This document shows positions 55,788-64,000 of a stretch of DNA of 64,000 nt, one piece after another. The translations under genes and the position numbers were made by a program. This DNA is from Catalinimonas alkaloidigena (GTDB taxonomy: Bacteria; Bacteroidota; Bacteroidia; Cytophagales; Cyclobacteriaceae), in the NCBI RefSeq assembly GCF_029504655.1, contig NZ_JAQFIL010000001.1:2733001-2797000 (forward strand). Reading direction: 5' to 3'. Below the pieces are notes generated by a model, which saw only the letters and a program-made list of their open reading frames with translations, had not been told where the DNA came from and did no database searches. Numbering within the stretch: the stretch's first letter is position 1; each line of letters opens with the position of its first letter.

Positions 55788-55909
55788 ATTAGTAAATATT
55801 TTTCCGCTTAAGATTTTTCACAAAAATGTAGAGATAATAATTCCTGCTTCTCCACCGGATTAATGATATATTGGTTTTTTGCGGGCTCGTTTTTTGGTTT
55901 CCATTAAGC

Positions 55910-55950
55910 AATGTTCTTCTTTTCAGGCTTACACTGAGAAGAAGAACATT
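55910..55950 (-). terminator. Hairpin after the TPP enzyme gene
   Basis: AATGTTCTTCTT (55910-55921) pairs perfectly with AAGAAGAACATT (55939-55950); inner TCAG/CTGA pairs extend the stem to 17 bp with one wobble and a 7-base loop. It lies 49 bases past the stop of the minus-strand TPP gene; the tail after it is not T-rich. Confidence 0.65.
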
Positions 55951-55998
55951 ACCTTTATATCCCTGCATGATACACCCTTTATGTCAAAATTGACATGA

Positions 55999-57789
55999 TC
56001 AGTCTTTGTGGGGAATTACACTCTGTAGCATTTCCTTAAACGTCTGCCTGATAATGCCTTTTTCCTTAGGGTCACCTTTGATCAACGTTTTGCTGTATTT
56101 TATCATTTGCTCAAAGGTAAAATGGGGAGGGATAGTGGGTACATTCGGATCTGTCATCACTTCAAATACCACTGGCCGGTCAGCAGATAGTACTTTTTCC
56201 CAGCTTCTGGCTACATCTTCGGCCTTATCCACCTTGACTCCCACCAGTCCCAGCATTTCAGCATATTGAGCATAAGGGAAATCAGGTATATCCTGTGATG
56301 CTTCATATTCGGGATCGCCAGACATCACTCTTTGCTCCCAGGTTACCTGATTAAGATCGCGATTATTAAGTACCAGAATGATCAGCTTAGGATTAGTCCA
56401 GCGCTTCCAGTATTTGGCAATGGTGATCAGTCCATTATTGCCCAGCATCTGCATGGCCCCATCACCCATCAAGGCAATAGCTACACGCTCGGGATAAGCA
56501 AATTTAGCAGCGATGGCATAAGGTACTCCCGGACACATAGTCGCCAAATTACCCGATAAGGAAGCCATCATGCCTTCTCTGACCTTTAGGTCGCGGGCAA
56601 ACCAGTTGGCAGAGGAACCTGAATCGGCGGTAAGTATACATTTCTCCGGCAGGCGAGGGGATAGCTCCCAGAATACACGCTGTGGGTTGATGGGGTCAGC
56701 ATCATTCATGGCACGAGCTTCTAGCACTTTCCACCAGTCTTTGATCTCTTCAATGAGTTTTTCCTGCCAGGAGCGATCTGCTTTGCGCTTTAAATAAGGA
56801 ATCAGCGCCTTTAGAGTTTCCTTACTATCTCCCTGCAAGTTGACTTCCATAGGATAACGCAGGCTCAACATACGCCCTGAGATGTCAATCTGTACTCCTC
56901 TTGCCTGTCCTTCATCGGGCAAAAACTCAGAATATGGAAAACCTGAACCGATCATCAGGAGGGTGTCGCACTCATTCATCAACTCCCAACTCGGCTTGGT
57001 TCCTAGCAGGCCAATAGATCCGGTCACATAAGGAAGATCATCGGGTAGGGCCGCTCTACCCAGCAAGGCTTTGGCGACACCCGCACCCAGTAGTTCTGCC
57101 ACTTCTTTTACTTCTTCGGCGGCGCCCATAGCTCCTGCTCCGATGAGCATGGCTACTTTTTTACCATCGTTCAGCACTTCGGCGGCCCTGCGGAGCTCAT
57201 CATCCGAAGGGAGCATGCGGGGAGAGGTGTGGCCTACACCTGTAAACACTGAACCATGTTTCTTGGGTGGTGATGCTACCGCATCCATTTCCTGCACATC
57301 GTTGGGAACGATCACACAGGTTACAGTTCTTTCGGTTTTGGCAATACGAATAGCCCTGTCAATGACCTGGCGCATCTGCGCAGGCTCAGTTACCATATGT
57401 ACATACGCATGGGCGACATCTTTGAAAAGTGAGCTAAGGTCTACTTCCTGCTGATAGTCACCGCCTAACGACATACGCTTCTGCTGGCCCACAATAGCGA
57501 CTACCGGCTGGTGGTCCATTTTGGCATCATAAAGCCCATTCAGCAGGTGGATGGCACCGGGACCGGAAGTGGCCAGACACATACCCACTTCTCCTGTAAA
57601 TTTGGCATGCCCACAGGCCATAAAAGAAGCCATTTCTTCATGCCGGGTTTGAATAAACTCTATTTTACCATCGGCACGATCCAAAGCCCCCATAATACCG
57701 TTGATGCCATCACCGGGATAACCGTAAATACGTGATATTCCCCATTCATGGATACGGTGAATTAAAAAATCACCTACTTGCTTGCTCAT
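55999..57789 (-). CDS. Thiamine-pyrophosphate enzyme, pyruvate-oxidase-like (YdaP/PoxB type)
   Basis: 596 residues. TPP-dependent enzyme of the acetolactate synthase/pyruvate oxidase superfamily. RHEEMASFMA carries the activating glutamate, ATSGPGAIHLLNGLYDAKMD is the conserved N-terminal segment, and GDGAMQMLGNNGLITI...VLNNRDL is the GDG-x(about 25)-NN cofactor-binding motif. It reads most like the YdaP/pyruvate oxidase branch, which converts pyruvate to acetate or acetyl phosphate and passes electrons to O2 or quinone. No acetate or quinone partner is adjacent. It precedes the ASRT gene on the same strand with a hairpin between. Confidence 0.9.
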   Translation of the reverse strand: MSKQVGDFLIHRIHEWGISRIYGYPGDGINGIMGALDRADGKIEFIQTRHEEMASFMACGHAKFTGEVGMCLATSGPGAIHLLNGLYDAKMDHQPVVAIVGQQKRMSLGGDYQQEVDLSSLFKDVAHAYVHMVTEPAQMRQVIDRAIRIAKTERTVTCVIVPNDVQEMDAVASPPKKHGSVFTGVGHTSPRMLPSDDELRRAAEVLNDGKKVAMLIGAGAMGAAEEVKEVAELLGAGVAKALLGRAALPDDLPYVTGSIGLLGTKPSWELMNECDTLLMIGSGFPYSEFLPDEGQARGVQIDISGRMLSLRYPMEVNLQGDSKETLKALIPYLKRKADRSWQEKLIEEIKDWWKVLEARAMNDADPINPQRVFWELSPRLPEKCILTADSGSSANWFARDLKVREGMMASLSGNLATMCPGVPYAIAAKFAYPERVAIALMGDGAMQMLGNNGLITIAKYWKRWTNPKLIILVLNNRDLNQVTWEQRVMSGDPEYEASQDIPDFPYAQYAEMLGLVGVKVDKAEDVARSWEKVLSADRPVVFEVMTDPNVPTIPPHFTFEQMIKYSKTLIKGDPKEKGIIRQTFKEMLQSVIPHKD

Positions 57790-58562
57790 ATTTAAATTTT
57801 ATGGTGAGATGTATATTTCAAAAAATAACCTATCTCTTATAAGTTAATAATTTGCTTTTTGTGTTGTGAAGATAAGAATTGATCATTCTTGCTCGCCTAA
57901 ATAGGTGAAATGCACTATTTGGCATTGTGTATATAATCTTAGTTGAGATAAAGCTTTATTAAACTCAACCCCTATTTCAAGTCTATATAGCTCATAAAGA
58001 GAGTTAAAACTACATCCCTTTAAGGTTTGTTTGGCTAATGGCTTTGGGGCTGGGTCGGAGCGGAAGGTACTGGGGACAAAATGTATGGCTTGAACACCAT
58101 TGCAGTCCAAATGGTGCTTGCAGCCCATAACGGTTTATTGAACTTGAATTACCAAACTCCTTATCATCAGATAAAATTTAATGTGTGCTATACACAATCT
58201 TAAAAACATTTAGCACTTGGTGCTTTGTTATATAAAAAATATGGATGCAATAATTGTGAAAGCGATACTGAGTTTAAGATTTTATATATTAGTATTTTAT
58301 TTGCTCATTAAAAAAGGCGCCGGACTTTTAGAAAATGACTTTGTTTAATTACAACATTGTTACTGTAAGTATATTCCTGGTAATATGGGATTTGATCATA
58401 GTATATTAAAACATAACAGAAAATCAGGCTGATAGCAGTAAAATCGTAAATGATTATTGTTGTGAGTAAGGATATAGAGATAGAAGAAATACAATATACT
58501 TCTGCTGTCAGGCAAAAAATAATCGGAATAAAGACGAATTTTTTCAACTATATAAAAATATT
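57790..58562. other. Intergenic, only weak frames
   Basis: 773 bases between the divergent TPP gene and the DUF6069 gene. Two minus-strand frames (57883-58128, 81 codons; 58308-58547, 79 codons) lack recognisable domains; the second has a signal-like start and a hydrophobic middle but is not convincing. Confidence 0.4.
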
Positions 58563-59018
58563 ATGCAGACTGAAATTAATAAAAGTAAGTATCAGCTACC
58601 TATAACAAATTATTTAGCTGCCGGAGGAATCGCAGCTTTGATAGCTATTGTCCTTAATAATATTTACCATTTATCTTACACTGAGATCACCGGAGTAAGT
58701 GTAGTGGAAGTAATTAATGTCGCTTCTGTAAGCATCGTAACTTTCGTTACTTTAATGTTGGCATCTCTAGTCTATTATGCTCTTGATCGTAATACCAATA
58801 AAGCTACAACAATTTTTATCGTATTAGCTATTTTTCTGACGATCTGTAGCATGGGTACCATGGCTATACCTATTTTTCCTAATAGAGATGAAGTTCCTGA
58901 GGGATTTTATGGACTCAGTCTGCCCATGCATTTTATTGCGGGTATTGTTGCCGCGGTGGTTATTCCCGCCTATATAGCTTATAAAGAAGGTAAAGCTAAA
59001 GAACATGAACATGCTTAA
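58563..59018 (+). CDS. DUF6069 membrane protein
   Basis: 151 residues with four membrane segments at about residues 18-34, 50-72, 82-100 and 118-138. Its layout and the motif GFYGLSLPMHFIAGIVAAVVIP in the last helix resemble DUF6069, a Bacteroidota membrane family of unknown role. The C-terminus is charged and histidine-rich (KEGKAKEHEHA). It stands alone between non-coding stretches. Confidence 0.75.
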   Translation: MQTEINKSKYQLPITNYLAAGGIAALIAIVLNNIYHLSYTEITGVSVVEVINVASVSIVTFVTLMLASLVYYALDRNTNKATTIFIVLAIFLTICSMGTMAIPIFPNRDEVPEGFYGLSLPMHFIAGIVAAVVIPAYIAYKEGKAKEHEHA

Positions 59019-59452
59019 ATGAAACCGAATATGTACCAGTCAGACAGATAAAACTGGCAATTTCAAAATCAATAAGCTGCTTGATAAACACTGAAGAAAG
59101 TCATGATTTTCAATTAAAATCTCAGCTACAGCTAAAAAAGCTTATATAGTTAAATGTATGCTTAATCTAATCCAGTGGGCAAGTCACATACATAAAGGCT
59201 CTATCAGTCGTTGTTATACCTAGCTTATAGTTGGACTATCATTCCACCACAAGTCATCTTTGTATTGTCACTCTGCAAATCTTCCATCATTTTTATAATG
59301 GTTGTGTACAATTTCCTTCCACCTCTAACATACCGACTCCATTTGCCAATCATATTAACATCCCTCAGGAAGCGCTTTTCATTGAGGTAAATCATCTTAT
59401 ACACTGACGTAAGTCATTGTGATGACGAGGGGAACATTCTACCTTAATAAGT
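59019..59452. other. Intergenic, no gene seen
   Basis: 434 bases before the membrane-protein/HerA group, expected to hold the promoter of that group. No repeat, RNA or gene noticed. Confidence 0.45.
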
Positions 59453-60067
59453 ATGATGGAAACAATTATTCTTGTCCTCTTATTAGGGGTGGTCATTATT
59501 TTGGTCGTAAGAGCATCCAAATCACACCGGCAAAAATCATCGGGAATATCAGATGGACACAAAGTTGAAAAGCTAAAAGAGAGCATTCCTTCTCGTTTTC
59601 GGCGGGGTTTACAGGGCGTTGCCCGAAGTGTTGAATATAAGGATATTTCGGATGATGAGGTGGGTTTGGATGAATTCCTGGCTTTTCGTTTGGAAATTGT
59701 AGACAAGGAAGGCAATGTACTAGAACTTATTCCAGTAGAAACCCGGGCAAAAAAAATTGTGGGTAGAATAAAAGAAGGAGATACTCTGCTTGTTTTGGGT
59801 AAGATCAATCGTCATGGCTTGCTGAAGCCTAAGGAAATCTATAATGTGTCTACTCATTTGGAGATCAGATTAAAGGGATATACCTTTTTCGGAACAGCAA
59901 TAGGGTGTCTGATGGGATTACTTTTTACGGCTTCTGTTTTTGGCCTGATCGGAGGGGGAGTCTTGTTATTTGATCAAGACCCAAGCTATGGCATTATGAT
60001 TCTGATAGCCTCTGCAATTTTGATGATTTTTAGTATTTATAGTGGTAATAAATACAGAGGAGGATAA
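59453..60067 (+). CDS. Membrane-anchored protein with OB-like middle domain
   Basis: 204 residues. One N-terminal membrane segment (METIILVLLLGVVIILVVRA, about 2-21), a soluble part at about 60-145 in which the segment IVGRIKEGDTLLVLGKINRHGLLKPKEIYN has the rhythm of an OB-type barrel, then two membrane segments at about 148-178 and 181-197. I do not recognise a family; the OB reading is inference. It is 70 bases upstream of the HerA-like ATPase on the same strand, so a common transcript is likely. It may be a membrane anchor or assembly platform for that ATPase. Confidence 0.65.
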   Translation: MMETIILVLLLGVVIILVVRASKSHRQKSSGISDGHKVEKLKESIPSRFRRGLQGVARSVEYKDISDDEVGLDEFLAFRLEIVDKEGNVLELIPVETRAKKIVGRIKEGDTLLVLGKINRHGLLKPKEIYNVSTHLEIRLKGYTFFGTAIGCLMGLLFTASVFGLIGGGVLLFDQDPSYGIMILIASAILMIFSIYSGNKYRGG

Positions 60068-60137
60068 GTGTTTAGGTCACTTATCAGTGCCTCTGCATTT
60101 TTTGTGAGGTGAACATCAACTTAAATAATTCGTCAAA

Positions 60138-63100
60138 ATGATTTCTCAAAACCTCTCTACTCGGCATATAGATTATATTGAAAAAGATTTTCTTGATGAT
60201 ACTGGGCGCAGGATTGATACTGACTCCCTGAATATTTCTGCACTGGAGGACGTTCAGCTTTTAAAAGTAAACAGTCTTACTGACTTTTGGATATCTTCCT
60301 ATGGAAAAAACATTACGCCCCGGCTTTTTATGGAAGACATTCTGGCTGGACTTTATGAAGAAGGGATTCCTTTGGTTTTTGCCATTTTTGCCAGCAAAGA
60401 TCGGGTTGAAGTACTCATAGGTACCTACGGAGCAGGAAAAGTTTCTGCCAATGATAATTTAGCAATTGTACAAACTTCCCTACTTAGTTCATTCCAAGGA
60501 ATAGAAATGGAAGTGCAACCTGCTGAAGCTCTCAGCAATAAAATTGATCAATTTAATTTTTCAGGTCTGGTTACGGGAATTCCCTCTTCCAAAAAAGGTT
60601 CAGAAGAAAATGGGTATGAAAAAGGTGGTATTGAGCAAATCGAGCGATTGATCAGAGGGTTATACGGAAAGGAATGGGGGTATGTGCTTATTGCCGCCCC
60701 AACTACAAATGACGAAATCAATACCCAGTTTAATGCTGTGCTGAATGAAATGCGGGTGATTCTCAATGCCGAAAAAGGAGTAGGTATGGAAAGCCCTATC
60801 TGCAAAAGATACAAGAAATTGCTGGAGGTATATTTAGATAAATTGCAGTTGGCCAAAGCCCTGGGCTTATGGCATACTTCTGTGTTTTTATATTCCCGGG
60901 ATGCTGTTTCACTCAGTCATGTAAAAGCAGTGGCAAAAGCAACTCTGGCCGGGAAAGCATCGCTACCTGACCGAATCAGAACCCATACTTTCCAAGAAAA
61001 AATCAACTACCCCGGCCTCATATTAAATCCACCATCCGAAGCTCCGGGATATGTCAGCTATCCTTACGCTTTATCCAGTACCATTAATTCCTCAGATCTG
61101 GCTTCTTATGTGCAATTGCCCAGCCAGGAAATGCCAGGGTTTCAAATTAAACCTTATGCACGGTTTAATGTATCTCCCGACCCTAAAAAAGGAGAGAGCA
61201 TTAACATCGGTAAAATCATCGATCAGGGGAATGAAACAGAAAGCACTTATAACATTGTGCTCAAGCAACTAAAAAAGCATGGACTAATTGTGGGAGGTAC
61301 CGGTAGTGGAAAGACCAATACTCTTTTCTATTTACTGAAAGAAGCTTGGAAACATAAAGTTTCTTTCATGGTGATCGAGCCAGTGAAGACGGAGTACCGA
61401 AAGCTGTTACTGAGCAAAGAAATGGGAGAGGAAGTCCAGGTATTTACCTTGGGTAATAATAATGTTTCTCCTTTCAGAATCAACCCATTTGAAATTATGC
61501 CGGGGGTATCTGTCCAAACGCATATTGACCTGCTGAAGGCAGTATTTAATGCTAGTTTTTTCATGTGGGGGCCGCTACCTCATGTATTAGAGCGCTGTAT
61601 ACACGATATATACACCGACAAAGGCTGGGATCTTACCTCCAACCAAAACCCCCGGGGAGTACATAAAAATGCGCATCCTACCTTAACGGATCTGTATCAT
61701 AAAGTAGATCAAATCGTAGCAAGCCTGGGGTACAGCTCAGAGACGACCATGGAAATCAGCTCTGCTTTGAAGACCCGCATTGACAGCCTGAGAATCGGAG
61801 GTAAAGGACTTATGCTCGATACCAGCACCTCTATCCCTTTTGAAAAGCTGATTAACCAACCCACAATTTTGGAACTTGAACCTATTGGAGATGATGAAGA
61901 AAAGTCTTTTATGATGGGCTTGATACTAACCATGATGTATGAACATCATATGGCAAAAGGCATCACAGAAGACAAAGGGCTAGTACACCTTACAGTAATT
62001 GAGGAAGCCCACCGGTTGTTAGGCAACTATATGTCCGCTAATGCTTTTACTGCCAATGCAAAAGGGAAGGCGGTTGAAACTTTCACCAATATTTTGGCTG
62101 AGATTCGGGCTTATGGGGAAGGCTTTCTTATTGCCGAACAGATCCCTACCAAGCTGGCTTCGGATGTCATCAAAAATACTAATTTAAAGGTGATGCACCG
62201 GGTAGTGGCCGAAGATGACCGGAAGGTGATGGGAGCCACCATGAATATCGGGGAGCGGGAAACAAAAAAAATCGTTTCCCTAAATGTCGGGGAAGCGGCC
62301 GTATACAGTGAAGGTGATGACGGAGCATTTCATGTCAAAGTACCTTACAGTAAGATAGAAGGAGAAGAAAGCTGGAAAGGTAAAGGAGATGAGCTTGTCA
62401 TCAAAGCCATGGCAAACCTAAAAAAAAAGGTGAAGTATTTTACACCTTTCGTGGGTTGCCAGCAATATTGCGAGGCGATTTGTGAATACAAGAACAGGGG
62501 CAATGCTGTTGCGCAAAAACACAGGTTTTATTCGCAGATTCCTCCATTGGTACTTTCATTGATCTCTGAGGTAAATACAGTTGATTCCTTTGTATTACAG
62601 ATCCTGGAGACGGTAGAAGGAAACACTCAAGATTCAAAGGGTTTACGAGTTTGCAGTATGATTCAGGGCGCTGAAAGTTATTTTAAAGTTTTGGGAAACC
62701 GATATCAATGGCCCTTTGAGGAAGCAGTACGTTTAAAAGAACTTTTTTTGGATATCTACTATGATATGATCTGCCAGCACGAGACTTTCGGTGCACAATT
62801 ACCATCCAGTGCCCTATACCCGGACAAAGTGGATAAGTTCAAGCGTTTGTATGAGCGCTTATGTCAGGGGCAACAACCTACTCCTTTTTGCAGTAAGATT
62901 TGCCCCGACAATCGTTGCCTTTACCGGTTCAATATGCAGGAAGCTTTGAATGACGAATATTTTCACCGGAATTTTGTGGAAACCGTCAACCAGGGAGGAG
63001 AGCAGCTATGGAAAAACCTGGATAACCTTTGTAAGGAAGCTGCCAGGGAAGCCATATTTCCTAATGGGGGTGAACAAACCAACAAAAAAATAGCGCTGTG

Positions 63101-63224
63101 TTTTGCTTTACAAAAAAGCTATTCCATAAAGAGTTTTAGCAGGGTGCACATACGGACCATTCTGGAGAAACTCATTGAGACTGAAAAAGATACTGTTATT
63201 CATGAAAGCAAAAAACTGAAGTAA
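60138..63224 (+). CDS. HerA/VirB4-like ATPase with C-terminal cysteine clusters
   Basis: 1,028 residues. The ATPase core is of the HerA/DUF87 type (FtsK-HerA superfamily): Walker A GGTGSGKT at about 386-393, then FMVIEPVKTEYR, Walker B TVIEEAHRL at about 618-626, and downstream IPTKLASDVIKNTNLKVMHRV with a likely sensor/arginine-finger region. Residues 1-300 form a separate N-terminal part with no recognised domain. C-terminal cysteines occur as C774-x3-C778-x3-C782 and C918-x3-C922-x4-C927, suggesting a bound metal or iron-sulfur cluster. Family members pump or thread DNA (HerA-NurA, conjugation, some phage-defence systems). No nuclease is seen in the neighbourhood inside the window. Confidence 0.85.
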   Translation: MISQNLSTRHIDYIEKDFLDDTGRRIDTDSLNISALEDVQLLKVNSLTDFWISSYGKNITPRLFMEDILAGLYEEGIPLVFAIFASKDRVEVLIGTYGAGKVSANDNLAIVQTSLLSSFQGIEMEVQPAEALSNKIDQFNFSGLVTGIPSSKKGSEENGYEKGGIEQIERLIRGLYGKEWGYVLIAAPTTNDEINTQFNAVLNEMRVILNAEKGVGMESPICKRYKKLLEVYLDKLQLAKALGLWHTSVFLYSRDAVSLSHVKAVAKATLAGKASLPDRIRTHTFQEKINYPGLILNPPSEAPGYVSYPYALSSTINSSDLASYVQLPSQEMPGFQIKPYARFNVSPDPKKGESINIGKIIDQGNETESTYNIVLKQLKKHGLIVGGTGSGKTNTLFYLLKEAWKHKVSFMVIEPVKTEYRKLLLSKEMGEEVQVFTLGNNNVSPFRINPFEIMPGVSVQTHIDLLKAVFNASFFMWGPLPHVLERCIHDIYTDKGWDLTSNQNPRGVHKNAHPTLTDLYHKVDQIVASLGYSSETTMEISSALKTRIDSLRIGGKGLMLDTSTSIPFEKLINQPTILELEPIGDDEEKSFMMGLILTMMYEHHMAKGITEDKGLVHLTVIEEAHRLLGNYMSANAFTANAKGKAVETFTNILAEIRAYGEGFLIAEQIPTKLASDVIKNTNLKVMHRVVAEDDRKVMGATMNIGERETKKIVSLNVGEAAVYSEGDDGAFHVKVPYSKIEGEESWKGKGDELVIKAMANLKKKVKYFTPFVGCQQYCEAICEYKNRGNAVAQKHRFYSQIPPLVLSLISEVNTVDSFVLQILETVEGNTQDSKGLRVCSMIQGAESYFKVLGNRYQWPFEEAVRLKELFLDIYYDMICQHETFGAQLPSSALYPDKVDKFKRLYERLCQGQQPTPFCSKICPDNRCLYRFNMQEALNDEYFHRNFVETVNQGGEQLWKNLDNLCKEAAREAIFPNGGEQTNKKIALCFALQKSYSIKSFSRVHIRTILEKLIETEKDTVIHESKKLK

Positions 63225-63226
63225 AA

Positions 63227-64000
63227 ATGCTTAAAAGAACAAAAACACCAAGAATTTCCAGAGCGGGATTGAATAATATTTCAAGGCGGGGTGATAAGGA
63301 GGAAAAGTTTGTGGGGATCAATGGAAATCTGGTCATAGTGAATAGAGCATGGGCTAAAAAAGTATATGACAGCCTCTCCACACAAGCACGTACACTGGTT
63401 GACGAAACTGTTAATCATATTTTTTGGCTAAAAAAACCGGAAAGGTGGAATAAAAAGCTTGATCCAAGTAAACCTTCCGATAAACCCTATGTAAAACATT
63501 GGCTGGAAATAAGAGACGAGTTGATGGGGAATACTGGACAGAAGTATTGGCGGACAAAAGTTTCGGAATACAAAAAGCTGCGGAAGGATGTGCACAACGA
63601 GTTAAGAAAGGCGCCGGTGAAAGCAGAGTTTGGTAGAAGTGCTCAAGTAAGTCAGGTGCGTATCATGGGAAAATCAGACCCTGGTGATATTAAGCAAGCT
63701 ATTCAAGAGGGAATGAATACCCATGGAGTAGATAAGGTTAAGTTTGCCCTTAACATTTGCAATAATCTTTCTACTGATCATATTAAAAGTCTGTCTAAAA
63801 CCTCTGATGGATTAGAAGCAGTGTTGTTGTTACAAGGAGCTCTTTTTACTAAGACCAATAAAAAAGTTTTGCAAGAGATTGAAAGAATTGCAAGTACTTT
63901 TTCTACTGATTCTTTCCCTGGCCCAACACTTTCAAAGCTTAAGTTGTCACAGGGAATTTTGAGTGAAGGTATGAATGGTAAGCAGTTTTATAATTTTGTC
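63227..64000 (+). CDS. Unrecognised protein downstream of the HerA-like ATPase, cut by window edge
   Basis: An open frame from ATG at 63227 to the last base, 258 residues and still open. It starts two bases after the ATPase stop, so the two are almost certainly co-transcribed. The N-terminus is strongly basic (LKRTKTPRISRAGLNNISRRGDK); a middle basic, tryptophan-containing part (HIFWLKKPERWNKKL, KYWRTKVSEYKKLRKDVHNELRK) follows, then a helical stretch (GVDKVKFALNICNNLSTDHIKSLSKT). I do not recognise the family, and the rest of the gene is outside the window. It may be the effector or partner of the ATPase. Confidence 0.75.
   Translation, partial: MLKRTKTPRISRAGLNNISRRGDKEEKFVGINGNLVIVNRAWAKKVYDSLSTQARTLVDETVNHIFWLKKPERWNKKLDPSKPSDKPYVKHWLEIRDELMGNTGQKYWRTKVSEYKKLRKDVHNELRKAPVKAEFGRSAQVSQVRIMGKSDPGDIKQAIQEGMNTHGVDKVKFALNICNNLSTDHIKSLSKTSDGLEAVLLLQGALFTKTNKKVLQEIERIASTFSTDSFPGPTLSKLKLSQGILSEGMNGKQFYNFV

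Noticed and set aside
57883..58128. 81-codon minus-strand frame
   Set aside because: No domain, signal or membrane pattern, and its composition looks random; possibly a decayed fragment.
57990..58130. Possible third copy of the GC-rich repeat
   Set aside because: Only short stretches such as AACTACAT match; the conserved core and hairpins are missing.
58308..58547. 79-codon minus-strand frame with a signal-like start
   Set aside because: Hydrophobic AT-rich DNA easily gives such frames by chance; no family, and it sits where the DUF6069 promoter should be.

Overview
The window looks like chromosomal DNA of a Bacteroidota species, most likely a marine member of the Cytophagales. The signs are a SusC/SusD-type outer-membrane pair controlled by a FecI/FecR pair, a hybrid two-component sensor with Reg_prop repeats, an arginine pathway using an N-succinylornithine-type carbamoyltransferase, many lipoproteins, AT-rich intergenic DNA and no consistent Shine-Dalgarno sequences. 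No tRNA, rRNA or CRISPR array was seen. Gene calls rest on reading protein motifs by eye; no database search was possible.

Layout. 1-8.8 kb: envelope and household genes (edge-truncated alpha/beta hydrolase lipoprotein, PLP decarboxylase, Kelch lipoprotein, Ig-like/SMP-30 lipoprotein, DUF1080 lipoprotein, DUF1697, DinB, glutaredoxin-like lipoprotein, Tat-exported class V aminotransferase). 9.2-13.9 kb: arginine operon argF'-argB-argE-argH plus a Crp/Fnr-like gene. 13.9-17.4 kb: accessory DNA with a GC-rich structured repeat, a DinB gene, a 42-bp tandem repeat, a DUF433/DUF5615 toxin-antitoxin pair bounded by inverted repeats, and a frameshifted IS481-type element. 17.4-20.5 kb: an HxlR regulator divergent from a three-gene oxidoreductase/cupin operon, with a visible operator palindrome. 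21.2-35.2 kb: a polysaccharide-utilisation-like locus (ECF sigma, FecR, SusC, frameshifted SusD, sulfatase, secreted metallopeptidase-like protein, hybrid two-component system with its AraC domain in another frame). 36.5-40.1 kb: a compact cluster of glycosyltransferase, methyltransferase, PIG-L deacetylase and acyl-CoA dehydrogenase that resembles an uncharacterised biosynthetic system. 40.4-49.7 kb: membrane proteins, an orphan LuxR-type response regulator, a CYP152 fatty-acid peroxygenase, an SDR, DUF2243 and CtaG-like proteins, a FAD-Rieske oxidoreductase and a manganese catalase. 49.7-57.8 kb: a second copy of the GC-rich repeat, an NrfD-like subunit divergent from coxB-coxA-dihaem cytochrome c, an Anabaena sensory rhodopsin transducer homologue with no rhodopsin nearby, and a pyruvate-oxidase-like TPP enzyme. 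58.5-64 kb: a DUF6069 membrane protein, then a membrane protein, a large HerA-like ATPase with C-terminal cysteine clusters, and an unrecognised gene running off the edge.

The best candidates for something undescribed are the four-gene glycosyltransferase/methyltransferase/PIG-L/acyl-CoA dehydrogenase cluster, the HerA-like ATPase with its unknown partners, the rhodopsin-less transducer, the two-copy GC-rich element with inverted-repeat ends, and the toxin-antitoxin unit with cassette-like boundaries. Three long genes (transposase, SusD, hybrid sensor) each show a one-base frame change. These may be real decay or assembly indels and should be checked against reads before biological interpretation.
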